6,179 nucleotides of DNA from Lachnospiraceae bacterium UBA7027. Lineage in GTDB: Bacteria; Bacillota; Clostridia; Lachnospirales; Lachnospiraceae. Made by a program: the position numbers and the translations under genes. The number at the start of each line of letters is the position of its first letter. The first letter of the stretch is position 1. Under the pieces are notes generated by a model that worked only from the letters and a program-made list of their open reading frames with translations, made no database searches and had not been told where the DNA came from. Positions 1-4,940 of the stretch are shown piece after piece. The stretch is taken from the NCBI GenBank assembly GCA_002494135.1, contig DLBG01000143.1, forward strand, positions 1 to 6,179. The letters are read 5' to 3'.

Positions 1-254
1 GCGGGAGCTGCTGCGGGAATCGCATCCTGATATGCTGCGGGTGCTACCGTCTTAAACTGTTCTGCGGGTGCTGCTGTTGGAGCTGCCGCAGGAATCGCAT
101 CCTGATATGCTGCAGGTGCTACCGTCTTAAATTCATCAACTGCAACCGGTACGGCTTCTGCAGGTGCTGCGGACATTGCACTGATCGGTGCTCCGCAGTT
201 TGTACAAAACGCACTTCCGTCCGGGAATTCTTTTCCGCATACTGTACAAATCAT
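1..254 (-). CDS. Zinc-ribbon protein with Ala/Pro-rich repeat linker (N-terminal part only)
   Basis: The gene starts at ATG 254 and runs off the left edge after 84 codons, so its C-terminus is unknown. A strong ribosome binding site (AAAAGGAGGAC on the minus strand, about 261-271) precedes the start. The first 20 residues form a short zinc ribbon with cysteines at 3, 6, 17 and 20 (CTVCGKEF then FCTNCGAP), as in the zinc_ribbon_2 domains common at the N-terminus of Firmicutes proteins. From about residue 28 the protein is low-complexity Ala/Pro/Val, with an 18-residue unit FKTVAPAAYQDAIPAAAP at 42-59 and again at 67-84, a 25-residue period. In such proteins the ribbon and flexible linker often precede a membrane or other domain; that part is outside the window, so no function is assigned. 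It has its own promoter (309-338) and is separated from the importer cluster by a hairpin. The zinc ribbon is well supported; the role is unknown. Confidence 0.8.
   Translation of the reverse strand, partial: MICTVCGKEFPDGSAFCTNCGAPISAMSAAPAEAVPVAVDEFKTVAPAAYQDAIPAAAPTAAPAEQFKTVAPAAYQDAIPAAAP
3..131 (-). repeat. Direct coding repeat, 54-bp units at 75-bp period
   Basis: Positions 3-56 and 78-131 are near-identical, with 4 mismatches in 54 bp. All four fall in third codon positions, so the two 18-residue peptides are identical. The 21 bases between the units (57-77) encode TAAPAEQ and are not matched on the far side of the second unit. The array may continue past the left edge. The pattern indicates duplication within the gene followed by silent drift. 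Confidence 0.85.
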
Positions 255-277
255 ATTTTTGTCCTCCTTTTACAATC

Positions 278-296
278 CGTCATTCCCTGTATGACG
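278..296 (-). promoter_or_regulatory. Short inverted repeat in the leader of the zinc-ribbon gene
   Basis: CGTCAT (278-283) and ATGACG (291-296) are perfect 6-bp inverted arms around a 7-nt centre. The element lies just downstream of the predicted transcription start (about 302) and upstream of the ribosome binding site. It could be a weak mRNA stem or an operator for a dimeric regulator. Arms this short also occur by chance. Confidence 0.3.
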
Positions 297-308
297 ACAC
301 TATAAATT

Positions 309-338
309 ATTATAGTACACTTCTGTCTGAAAATTCAA
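309..338 (-). promoter_or_regulatory. Sigma-A-type promoter of the zinc-ribbon gene
   Basis: On the minus strand there is TTGAAT (plus-strand 333-338) and a consensus TATAAT (309-314), separated by 18 bp. Transcription would start near 302 and give a leader of about 48 nt before ATG 254. The perfect -10 and its place between the upstream hairpin and the gene support the call. Confidence 0.65.
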
Positions 339-353
339 TATCTCTGTCGCTAT

Positions 354-386
354 AAATGCCGGGGCACTTTTCGTGCCCCGGCATTT
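354..386 (-). terminator. GC-rich hairpin terminator after the importer cluster
   Basis: Positions 354-367 and 373-386 are perfectly complementary (14 bp, core TGCCGGGGCAC/GTGCCCCGGCA) around a 5-nt loop. The hairpin lies 37 nt past the stop codon of the ABC ATPase gene, where the minus-strand transcript should end. The T-run on the minus strand after the stem is short and interrupted (TTTATA), and on the plus strand it is TTTTAC, so the U-tract is weak in both directions while the stem is very stable. No plus-strand gene upstream needs it. Confidence 0.75.
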
Positions 387-422
387 TACTTTGCAGATTG
401 TCCTGCTCTTTCTTTATATACT

Positions 423-1187
423 TTACAGAACCTTCTCCAGGAAAGCCTGTAATCTCTCTGTCTTCGGATGATTGAAGAATTCATCCGGCGTTCCGGTCTC
501 AAGAATCCGACCTTCCGCCATGAAAACGATTTTACTTGCAACCTCACGCGCAAATGCCATTTCATGGGTTACCACAACCATGGTCATTTTCTCTTCGGCA
601 AGGTCTCTCATAACCTGAAGTACTTCTCCGACCATTTCCGGATCAAGTGCCGACGTAGGCTCGTCGAAAAGCATTACATCCGGTTTCATGCAAAGGGCAC
701 GAACAATGGCGATACGCTGCTTCTGGCCGCCGGAAAGCTGGTTCGGATATGCATTCGCACGATCCGCAAGTCCGACGCGTTCAAGCAGTTTCATTGCTTC
801 CGCTTCCGCCTCCGCTTTGGATTTATGCTGAAGCGTCATCGGTGCCTTGGTTAAATTCTTCATCACCGTCATGTGCGGAAAAAGGTTAAACTGCTGGAAA
901 ACCATTCCCATTTTCTGACGGTGAAGATTGATGTCCACTTTCCGGTCCGTGATTTCCACGCCTTCAAAGTAGATTTCTCCGCCGTTTGGCTCCTCTAAGC
1001 GGTTTAAGCACCGTAAAAAAGTGGATTTACCGCTTCCCGAAGGTCCGACCACGAAGATAACGTCGCCTTTGTAAATATCCATGGACACGCCGTTTAAAGC
1101 ATGAAGGTCTTTAAATGATTTCTTCAAATCCTTTACATGAATCAAAGGATCCTTTTCCGGATTGAAGGGTGCCGCATTATTTTTCAC
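423..1187 (-). CDS. Polar amino-acid ABC transporter, ATP-binding subunit (GlnQ/HisP family)
   Basis: This 254-residue cytoplasmic ATPase powers amino-acid import with the permease and binding lipoprotein encoded just upstream. All nucleotide-binding motifs are intact: Walker A GPSGSGKST (48-56), Q-loop FQQFNLFPH (97-105), signature LSGGQKQR (151-158), Walker B VMLFDE (171-176), D-loop SALD (179-182) and switch His208 in VVVTHEM. Length and motifs match the polar amino-acid (PAAT) subfamily of GlnQ, HisP and ArtM. The start is GTG at 1187: no Met codon lies between it and the Walker A region except Met36, and AAAGGAGG stands 10 nt upstream. The gene overlaps the permease stop by 11 nt, which suggests translational coupling. 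It is the last gene of the cluster and is followed by the 354-386 hairpin. The family is certain; the substrate (glutamine, arginine, cystine or another) cannot be read from the ATPase. Confidence 0.93.
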   Translation of the reverse strand: MKNNAAPFNPEKDPLIHVKDLKKSFKDLHALNGVSMDIYKGDVIFVVGPSGSGKSTFLRCLNRLEEPNGGEIYFEGVEITDRKVDINLHRQKMGMVFQQFNLFPHMTVMKNLTKAPMTLQHKSKAEAEAEAMKLLERVGLADRANAYPNQLSGGQKQRIAIVRALCMKPDVMLFDEPTSALDPEMVGEVLQVMRDLAEEKMTMVVVTHEMAFAREVASKIVFMAEGRILETGTPDEFFNHPKTERLQAFLEKVL

Positions 1188-1920
1188 TGGAACGCATCCT
1201 CCTTTCCAAAAGTTTCTGAAGGTTACTTAAAATGATTACCATGAACAGGTAAATCGACGCAACCGCAAGCAGAGGCAGATATGCTGAGAAGGTCTGGCTT
1301 CTGATGATATCGCCGCCCTTGGTTAAGTCGGCCAGCGCAATATAGCCTGCCACGGATGTTTCCTTCAGCAGTACAATGAACTCATTGCCCAGAGCCGGTA
1401 AAACATTCTTAAACGTCTGGGGAATAATAATGTACCACATCGTCTGCGTATAGTTAAAACCAAGTGACCGTCCTGCTTCGAACTGTCCCTGGTCAATGGA
1501 CATAATACCGCCTCTGACGATTTCCGCCACATACGCGCCGGAGTTGATGCCGAAGGCAAGTATTGCCACAAGAATTTTGTCAATCCGCACAGACCCGAAA
1601 ATGACAAAATAGATAATCAGAAGCTGAACTACAACCGGCGTACCGCGAATCACGGTAAGATACAGATTGCAGATAAAATTCAAAACTTCCAGCACCACTT
1701 TTACAAGCGGTGAAACCGTGCCGACCTTATCATGGGTGGAACGGATAATCGCAACTAAAAATCCCAGTGCAATACCGATTAACACGGCGAAGAAGGTCAC
1801 GCGAAGTGTAACGCCGAGACCTTCCACCAGATATTTCCACCGGTCCTCCTTAACGAAGTTTAAGTAGATATCACTATTCAGTTTTGCAAGGGGTTCCGGG
1901 ACCGCCCATAAAAGCATCAT
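1177..1920 (-). CDS. Polar amino-acid ABC transporter, permease subunit (HisM/GlnP family)
   Basis: This 247-residue membrane protein forms the translocation pore, probably as a homodimer because no second permease gene is present. Hydrophobic segments lie at about 34-60, 95-112, 114-140, 187-200 and 213-234, the usual five-helix core. The cytoplasmic EAA loop that docks on the ATPase is at about 148-168 (EAGRSLGFNYTQTMWY, then IIIPQ). RGTPVVVQLLIIYF (92-105) is a typical block of this family. Two adjacent ATG codons (1920 and 1917) could serve as start; a modest ribosome binding site AAGGCGG lies about 9 nt before the first. Only 4 nt separate it from the stop of the binding-protein gene, and its 3' end overlaps the ATPase gene by 11 nt, so the three are one translational unit. 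Complete, with no sign of damage. Confidence 0.93.
   Translation of the reverse strand: MMLLWAVPEPLAKLNSDIYLNFVKEDRWKYLVEGLGVTLRVTFFAVLIGIALGFLVAIIRSTHDKVGTVSPLVKVVLEVLNFICNLYLTVIRGTPVVVQLLIIYFVIFGSVRIDKILVAILAFGINSGAYVAEIVRGGIMSIDQGQFEAGRSLGFNYTQTMWYIIIPQTFKNVLPALGNEFIVLLKETSVAGYIALADLTKGGDIIRSQTFSAYLPLLAVASIYLFMVIILSNLQKLLERRMRSSEK
1198..1205 (-). promoter_or_regulatory. Ribosome binding site supporting the GTG start of the ABC ATPase
   Basis: AAAGGAGG on the minus strand lies inside the 3' end of the permease gene, 10 nt before GTG 1187. It supports the non-ATG start and the 11-nt overlap between the two genes. Confidence 0.75.
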
Positions 1921-1924
1921 CTGA

Positions 1925-2659
1925 TTATTCCGCCTTAATGTACTTGTCTACGATCTCCTGAAGCTTTCCGGAATCCTGAAGTTTCTTGATTGCATCGTTG
2001 ATCTTGTTTAAAAGTTCGGTGTTGCCCTTCTTAACGGCAATTGCATACTCTTCATAAGTGAATGCTTCATCCACGATAATCAGTCCTTCGTTCTGGTCAA
2101 CGAACACCTTTGCGGGTTCGTTATCAATGATAACCGCATCAACCTTATCCTGAAGAAGTGCCTGAACTGCCTCGAAGCCCTTGTTGTAACGCTCAATGTT
2201 TGCGTCTTCGATATCATCCGCATAAATGTCGCCGGTTGTTCCGAGCTGAACGCCGATGTTCTTTCCCGCAAGATCGTCGGGAGTTGTGATGGAGGAACCT
2301 TCCTTAACGATGATTACCTGTGCCGCAGTAGCATAAGGTGTAGAGAAATCAACGTTCTGAAGACGATCCTCCGTGATGGTAAGACCTGCGATTCCCATAT
2401 CAGCCTTGCCGGTCTGAACGGATGCAAGTACGGAATCAAAAGCCATATCTTCGATTACAAGCTCTGCTCCGACTTCGTCTGCGATTGCCTGAGCGATTTC
2501 CGCATCGATACCCACGATTTTGTCACCCTCATGATACTCATAAGGAGGGAATTCAGCGTTCGTCGCCATAATTAACTGCTTCTGCTTTCCGCAACCGGTT
2601 CCGACGAATAAAAGTGCGGTCATCGCTGCGATCAATAAAACGGATACTGCTTTTTTCAT
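1925..2659 (-). CDS. Amino-acid ABC transporter substrate-binding lipoprotein (SBP_bac_3 family)
   Basis: This 244-residue extracytoplasmic receptor delivers an amino acid to the permease. The N-terminus is a lipoprotein signal: KK, a hydrophobic run at 4-19, then GTGC with Cys23 as the probable lipidated residue. Gly rather than Leu at position -3 makes the lipobox slightly atypical. The mature part has the family-3 hallmarks ATNAEFPPYEY (32-42), GIAGLTITEDR (89-99), VQLGTTGD (137-144) and AVIIDNEPA (175-183). By family analogy, Arg99, Thr141 and Asp179 bind the ligand's alpha-carboxylate and alpha-amino groups, which points to an alpha-amino acid. The sequence resembles binding proteins annotated for arginine, glutamine or cystine, but side-chain specificity is not readable. 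AGAGGAG stands 8 nt before ATG 2659. The gene begins only 24 nt after the groEL stop with no terminator between, so it is probably read through from groESL. Confidence 0.93.
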   Translation of the reverse strand: MKKAVSVLLIAAMTALLFVGTGCGKQKQLIMATNAEFPPYEYHEGDKIVGIDAEIAQAIADEVGAELVIEDMAFDSVLASVQTGKADMGIAGLTITEDRLQNVDFSTPYATAAQVIIVKEGSSITTPDDLAGKNIGVQLGTTGDIYADDIEDANIERYNKGFEAVQALLQDKVDAVIIDNEPAKVFVDQNEGLIIVDEAFTYEEYAIAVKKGNTELLNKINDAIKKLQDSGKLQEIVDKYIKAE

Positions 2660-2683
2660 GTTTTTTTACTCCTCTTTGTTTAA

Positions 2684-4309
2684 TTAATATCCCATGCCGC
2701 CCATTCCTGCGCCTGCAGGCATTGCGGGAGTGTCTTCCTTAATGTTTGCCACAGCGCTTTCGGTGGTTAAGAAAGTGGAAGCAACACTGGTCGCATTCTG
2801 AAGGGCGCTTCTGGTAACTTTTGCGGGATCCAGGATACCCGCATCAATCATTTTAACATATTCTTCCTTCAATGCGTCAAATCCGATTCCGATTTCGGAT
2901 TCATATACCTTATTGATTATAACAGATCCGTCAAGACCTGCGTTTGCTGCAATGTGGAATAAGGGTGCTTTCAATGCGGTAAGCACGATCTGTGCACCGG
3001 TCTTCTCATCGCCTTCCAGAGTCTCGGCCAGTTTCTCAACCTGCTTGGATGCGTGGATGTATGCGCTTCCGCCGCCTGCGATGATACCTTCCTCGACTGC
3101 TGCACGGGTAGCCGCCAGAGCATCTTCCATACGAAGCTTTGCTTCCTTCATCTCGGTCTCGGTTGCCGCACCGACACGGATTACCGCTACACCGCCTGCA
3201 AGTTTTGCAAGACGTTCCTGTAATTTCTCTCTGTCGAAATCGGAAGTGGTCTCTTCAATCTGCTTTTTGATCTGGGCAACTCTGCCTGCGATGGCATCCT
3301 TGTTGCCTTCGCCGTCCACGATGATGGTGTTCTCTTTCTGAACCTTGACGGATTTGGCACGTCCAAGATCATCAAAGGTTGCGTCTTTCAGTTCCAGACC
3401 GAGTTCGGAACTGATTACCTTACCGCCGGTAAGGATTGCGATATCTTCAAGCATTGCCTTTCTTCTGTCGCCGTAGCCGGGAGCCTTGACTGCAACTACG
3501 TTGAAGGTTCCTCTTAACTTGTTGACGATTAAGGTTGTAAGTGCTTCACCTTCCACATCCTCGGCGATAATCAGAAGCTTTGCGCCGGACTGAACAATCT
3601 GCTCAAGCAGGGGCAGGATATCCTGAATGTTGGAGATTTTCTTATCGGTAATTAAAATATAAGGATTATCGAGAACAGCCTCCATCTTCTCCATGTCGGT
3701 TGCCATGTATGCGGAAAGATATCCGCGGTCAAACTGCATACCTTCCACTAGGTCAAGTTCGGTCTGCATGGTCTTGCTTTCCTCGATGGTGATTACGCCG
3801 TCTTTGGAAACCTTTTCCATAGCATCCGCTACCATGTTTCCGACTTCGTCATCGCCTGCGGAGATGGCCGCTACTCTTGCGATATGCTCCTTGCCGTTTA
3901 CCTTCGAGCTCATTTCCTTGATGGATGCCACTGCACAGTCGGTCGCTTTCTTCATACCCTTTCTTAAAATAATCGGGTTGGCACCTGCTGCCAGGTTCTT
4001 CATTCCCGCATTAATCATTGCCTGGGCAAGAACGGTTGCGGTGGTGGTTCCGTCACCGGCTACATCGTTTGTCTTGGTTGCAACTTCTTTTACAAGCTGT
4101 GCACCCATGTTTTCAAATGCATCTTCCAGTTCGATTTCTTTTGCAATCGTTACACCGTCGTTGGTGATTAAAGGTGCACCGTAGGATTTGTCCAGAACAA
4201 CGTTTCTTCCCTTAGGTCCGAGTGTTACGCGGACGGTATCCGCAAGTTTATTAACGCCGGCTTCCAAAGACTTTCTTGCTTCGGAACCGTATTTGATTTC
4301 TTTTGCCAT
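2684..4309 (-). CDS. groL: Chaperonin GroEL (Hsp60, large subunit)
   Basis: This 541-residue protein forms the double-ring ATP-dependent folding chamber in the cytoplasm with the GroES lid. Visible hallmarks are TLGPKGRNV near residue 29, TNDGVTIAKEIELED with Asp51, AGDGTTTATVLA with Asp86, the late EDALAATRAAVEEG block whose Asp (about 397) corresponds to the hydrolytic Asp398 of E. coli GroEL, the cpn60 signature AAVEEGIIAGGG, and a C-terminal tail AGAGMGGMGY. Asp51 and Asp86 correspond to E. coli Asp52 and Asp87. The start is set at ATG 4309. An open frame extends to a TTG at 4324, but that TTG is part of the ribosome binding site itself (TTGGAGG, 8 nt before the ATG), and MAKEIKYG is the expected N-terminus. 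It follows groES by 25 nt. Complete and conventional. Confidence 0.98.
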   Translation of the reverse strand: MAKEIKYGSEARKSLEAGVNKLADTVRVTLGPKGRNVVLDKSYGAPLITNDGVTIAKEIELEDAFENMGAQLVKEVATKTNDVAGDGTTTATVLAQAMINAGMKNLAAGANPIILRKGMKKATDCAVASIKEMSSKVNGKEHIARVAAISAGDDEVGNMVADAMEKVSKDGVITIEESKTMQTELDLVEGMQFDRGYLSAYMATDMEKMEAVLDNPYILITDKKISNIQDILPLLEQIVQSGAKLLIIAEDVEGEALTTLIVNKLRGTFNVVAVKAPGYGDRRKAMLEDIAILTGGKVISSELGLELKDATFDDLGRAKSVKVQKENTIIVDGEGNKDAIAGRVAQIKKQIEETTSDFDREKLQERLAKLAGGVAVIRVGAATETEMKEAKLRMEDALAATRAAVEEGIIAGGGSAYIHASKQVEKLAETLEGDEKTGAQIVLTALKAPLFHIAANAGLDGSVIINKVYESEIGIGFDALKEEYVKMIDAGILDPAKVTRSALQNATSVASTFLTTESAVANIKEDTPAMPAGAGMGGMGY

Positions 4310-4317
4310 GGTTTTTT

Positions 4318-4322
4318 CCTCC
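4318..4322 (-). promoter_or_regulatory. Ribosome binding site that fixes the groEL start
   Basis: GGAGG on the minus strand ends 8 nt before ATG 4309. The longer reading frame from TTG 4324 would run through this site and add MEEKT, so it is not the real start. Confidence 0.85.
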
Positions 4323-4334
4323 AATATCTTTTAC

Positions 4335-4622
4335 TTATTTTAAAATTGCCAGAATGTCGGACTGCTTTACAATGATGAATTCTTCGTCATCGATCTTCAC
4401 TTCCGTTCCGGTGTACTTCGAATAGATTACCTGATCGCCGACAGCTACTTCCATCTTAACTTCTTTACCGTCGGGAAGGGTTCCCGGTCCTACCGCGATA
4501 ACTTCCGCCTGCTGGGGTTTTTCTTTGTTCTGTCCGGGTAAAACAATACCGGATGCGGTGGTTTCCTCTGCCTCAAGCTGCTTCAAAACGACCTTGTCTC
4601 CAAGTGGTACCAATTTGCTCAT
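4335..4622 (-). CDS. groS: Co-chaperonin GroES (Hsp10)
   Basis: GroES is the heptameric lid that caps the GroEL ring during folding cycles. At 95 residues it has the normal length. The N-terminal PLGDKVVLKQ is typical (positions 6-15). The mobile loop around 17-36 contains the GroEL-contacting tripeptide IVL inside ETTASGIVLPGQ. GDQVIYSKYTGTEVKIDDEE and the terminal DILAIL complete the family pattern. AAGGAGG (4631-4637) stands 8 nt before ATG 4622. It is the first gene of the minus-strand cluster and lies about 50 nt downstream of the CIRCE operator, so it should be induced when HrcA is released by protein-folding stress. Confidence 0.97.
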   Translation of the reverse strand: MSKLVPLGDKVVLKQLEAEETTASGIVLPGQNKEKPQQAEVIAVGPGTLPDGKEVKMEVAVGDQVIYSKYTGTEVKIDDEEFIIVKQSDILAILK

Positions 4623-4671
4623 GGTGAATGCCTCCTTCTATCTTTGTGCTTCTTTATGTTTGTTATATTTG

Positions 4672-4698
4672 TTAGCACTCTTATGTCCTGAGTGCTAA
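4672..4698 (-). promoter_or_regulatory. CIRCE operator (HrcA binding site)
   Basis: TTAGCACTC (4672-4680), a 9-bp spacer, and GAGTGCTAA (4690-4698) form a perfect 9/9 inverted repeat identical to the CIRCE consensus. It lies just downstream of the predicted groES transcription start and about 50 nt before the start codon. By established knowledge, HrcA bound here represses groESL until heat or misfolded protein titrates GroEL away from HrcA. The hrcA gene is not in this window. Confidence 0.97.
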
Positions 4699-4709
4699 CC
4701 ACGAATCTA

Positions 4710-4738
4710 ATAATAGTAGTTATATACGTTGAAAGCAA
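4710..4738 (-). promoter_or_regulatory. Sigma-A-type promoter of groES-groEL
   Basis: On the minus strand there is TTGCTT (4733-4738), a 17-bp spacer, and TATTAT (4710-4715). Transcription would begin near 4703, which puts CIRCE at about +5 to +31, a usual position for HrcA repression. The optimal spacing and the operator's place support the call. Confidence 0.7.
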
Positions 4739-4838
4739 ACGGAATCATTCTTAAATAACTCATTATTTCTTTTATTATCTCCTGTTTTCTCTTGTTTTCT
4801 TTATTTTTCGCCTTGTGATGATATTTTTTCACGGAATT

Positions 4839-4882
4839 GTTTATTTATTGTTTATTTTCTGTTTATTTTAAGTTTATTTTTT
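4839..4882 (+). repeat. Four 11-bp tandem repeats GTTTATTTNNN upstream of the cyclase promoter
   Basis: Units start at 4839, 4850, 4861 and 4872, each exactly 11 bp after the last: GTTTATTTATT, GTTTATTTTCT, GTTTATTTTAA and GTTTATTTTTT. The first eight bases are identical in all four, while the last three vary. The final unit covers the place where a -35 element would be, and the extended -10 starts 11 bp after it ends. This could be an array for a tandem-binding activator (OmpR/PhoB-type sites repeat every 10-11 bp), a curved-DNA or UP-like element, or simple AT-rich sequence. Confidence 0.75.
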
Positions 4883-4892
4883 TTTCTGCGGG

Positions 4893-4901
4893 TGTTATTA
4901 T
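4893..4901 (+). promoter_or_regulatory. Extended -10 promoter of the diguanylate cyclase gene
   Basis: TGTTATTAT matches the extended -10 form TGnTATNNT, with the hexamer at 4896-4901. An overlapping TATAAA at 4901-4906 is an alternative. The -35 position, 17 bp upstream, reads TTTATT inside the 11-bp repeat array and is poor, so a bound activator or the extended -10 may compensate. Transcription would start near 4908. Confidence 0.5.
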
Positions 4902-4925
4902 ATAAAATGTAGTTTTATGGGTTCT

Positions 4926-4931
4926 AAGGAG
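4926..4931 (+). promoter_or_regulatory. Ribosome binding site that favours a TTG start
   Basis: AAGGAG stands 9 nt before TTG 4941. The in-frame ATG at 4917 has no ribosome binding site (preceded by TGTAGTTTT) and lies only about 9 nt after the predicted transcription start. The site is therefore best explained as serving TTG 4941. Confidence 0.65.
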
Positions 4932-4940
4932 AATGGTATC

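Larger units (their letters stand above)
4623..4940. other. Divergent AT-rich intergenic region between groES and the diguanylate cyclase gene
   Basis: These 318 bp hold the groES leader, CIRCE, the groES promoter, and on the other side the cyclase promoter with an 11-bp repeat array. Between the two promoter zones (about 4740-4838) there is only T-rich sequence, including TGTTTTCT twice at a 10-bp interval (4783-4790, 4793-4800). I see no open reading frame, tRNA or convincing terminator there. Confidence 0.7.

Noticed and set aside
354..386. Hairpin as a small RNA or riboswitch
   Set aside because: It is a single perfect stem located just after a stop codon at the end of a gene cluster; a terminator explains it without further structure.
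468..854. Plus-strand open frame opposite the ABC ATPase gene
   Set aside because: It is antisense to a clear ABC ATPase with all motifs intact and encodes a His/Phe/Arg-rich sequence with no recognisable domain.
2660..2690. Possible promoter in the groEL-lipoprotein gap (TATTAA near the groEL stop)
   Set aside because: There is no acceptable -35 at 16-18 bp upstream, and the -10-like bases come from the groEL stop region.
2913..4184. Long plus-strand open frames opposite groEL (2913-3341 and 3693-4184)
   Set aside because: They lie fully antisense to a highly conserved gene, have no ribosome binding site that I can see, and encode Ser/Ala/Thr-rich sequence typical of reverse-strand shadows.
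4310..4324. Longer GroEL reading frame from TTG 4324, adding MEEKT
   Set aside because: The TTG is part of the ribosome binding site TTGGAGG for ATG 4309, and MAKEIKYG is the normal GroEL N-terminus.
4783..4800. TGTTTTCT direct repeat at 10-bp interval
   Set aside because: Only two copies in T-rich sequence, with a different unit and period from the 4839-4882 array, so chance is sufficient.
4814..4833. CRP-like half-sites TGTGA and TCACG
   Set aside because: The spacer is 10 bp instead of 6 and the host appears clostridial, so a CRP site is unlikely; as a hairpin the arms are too short.
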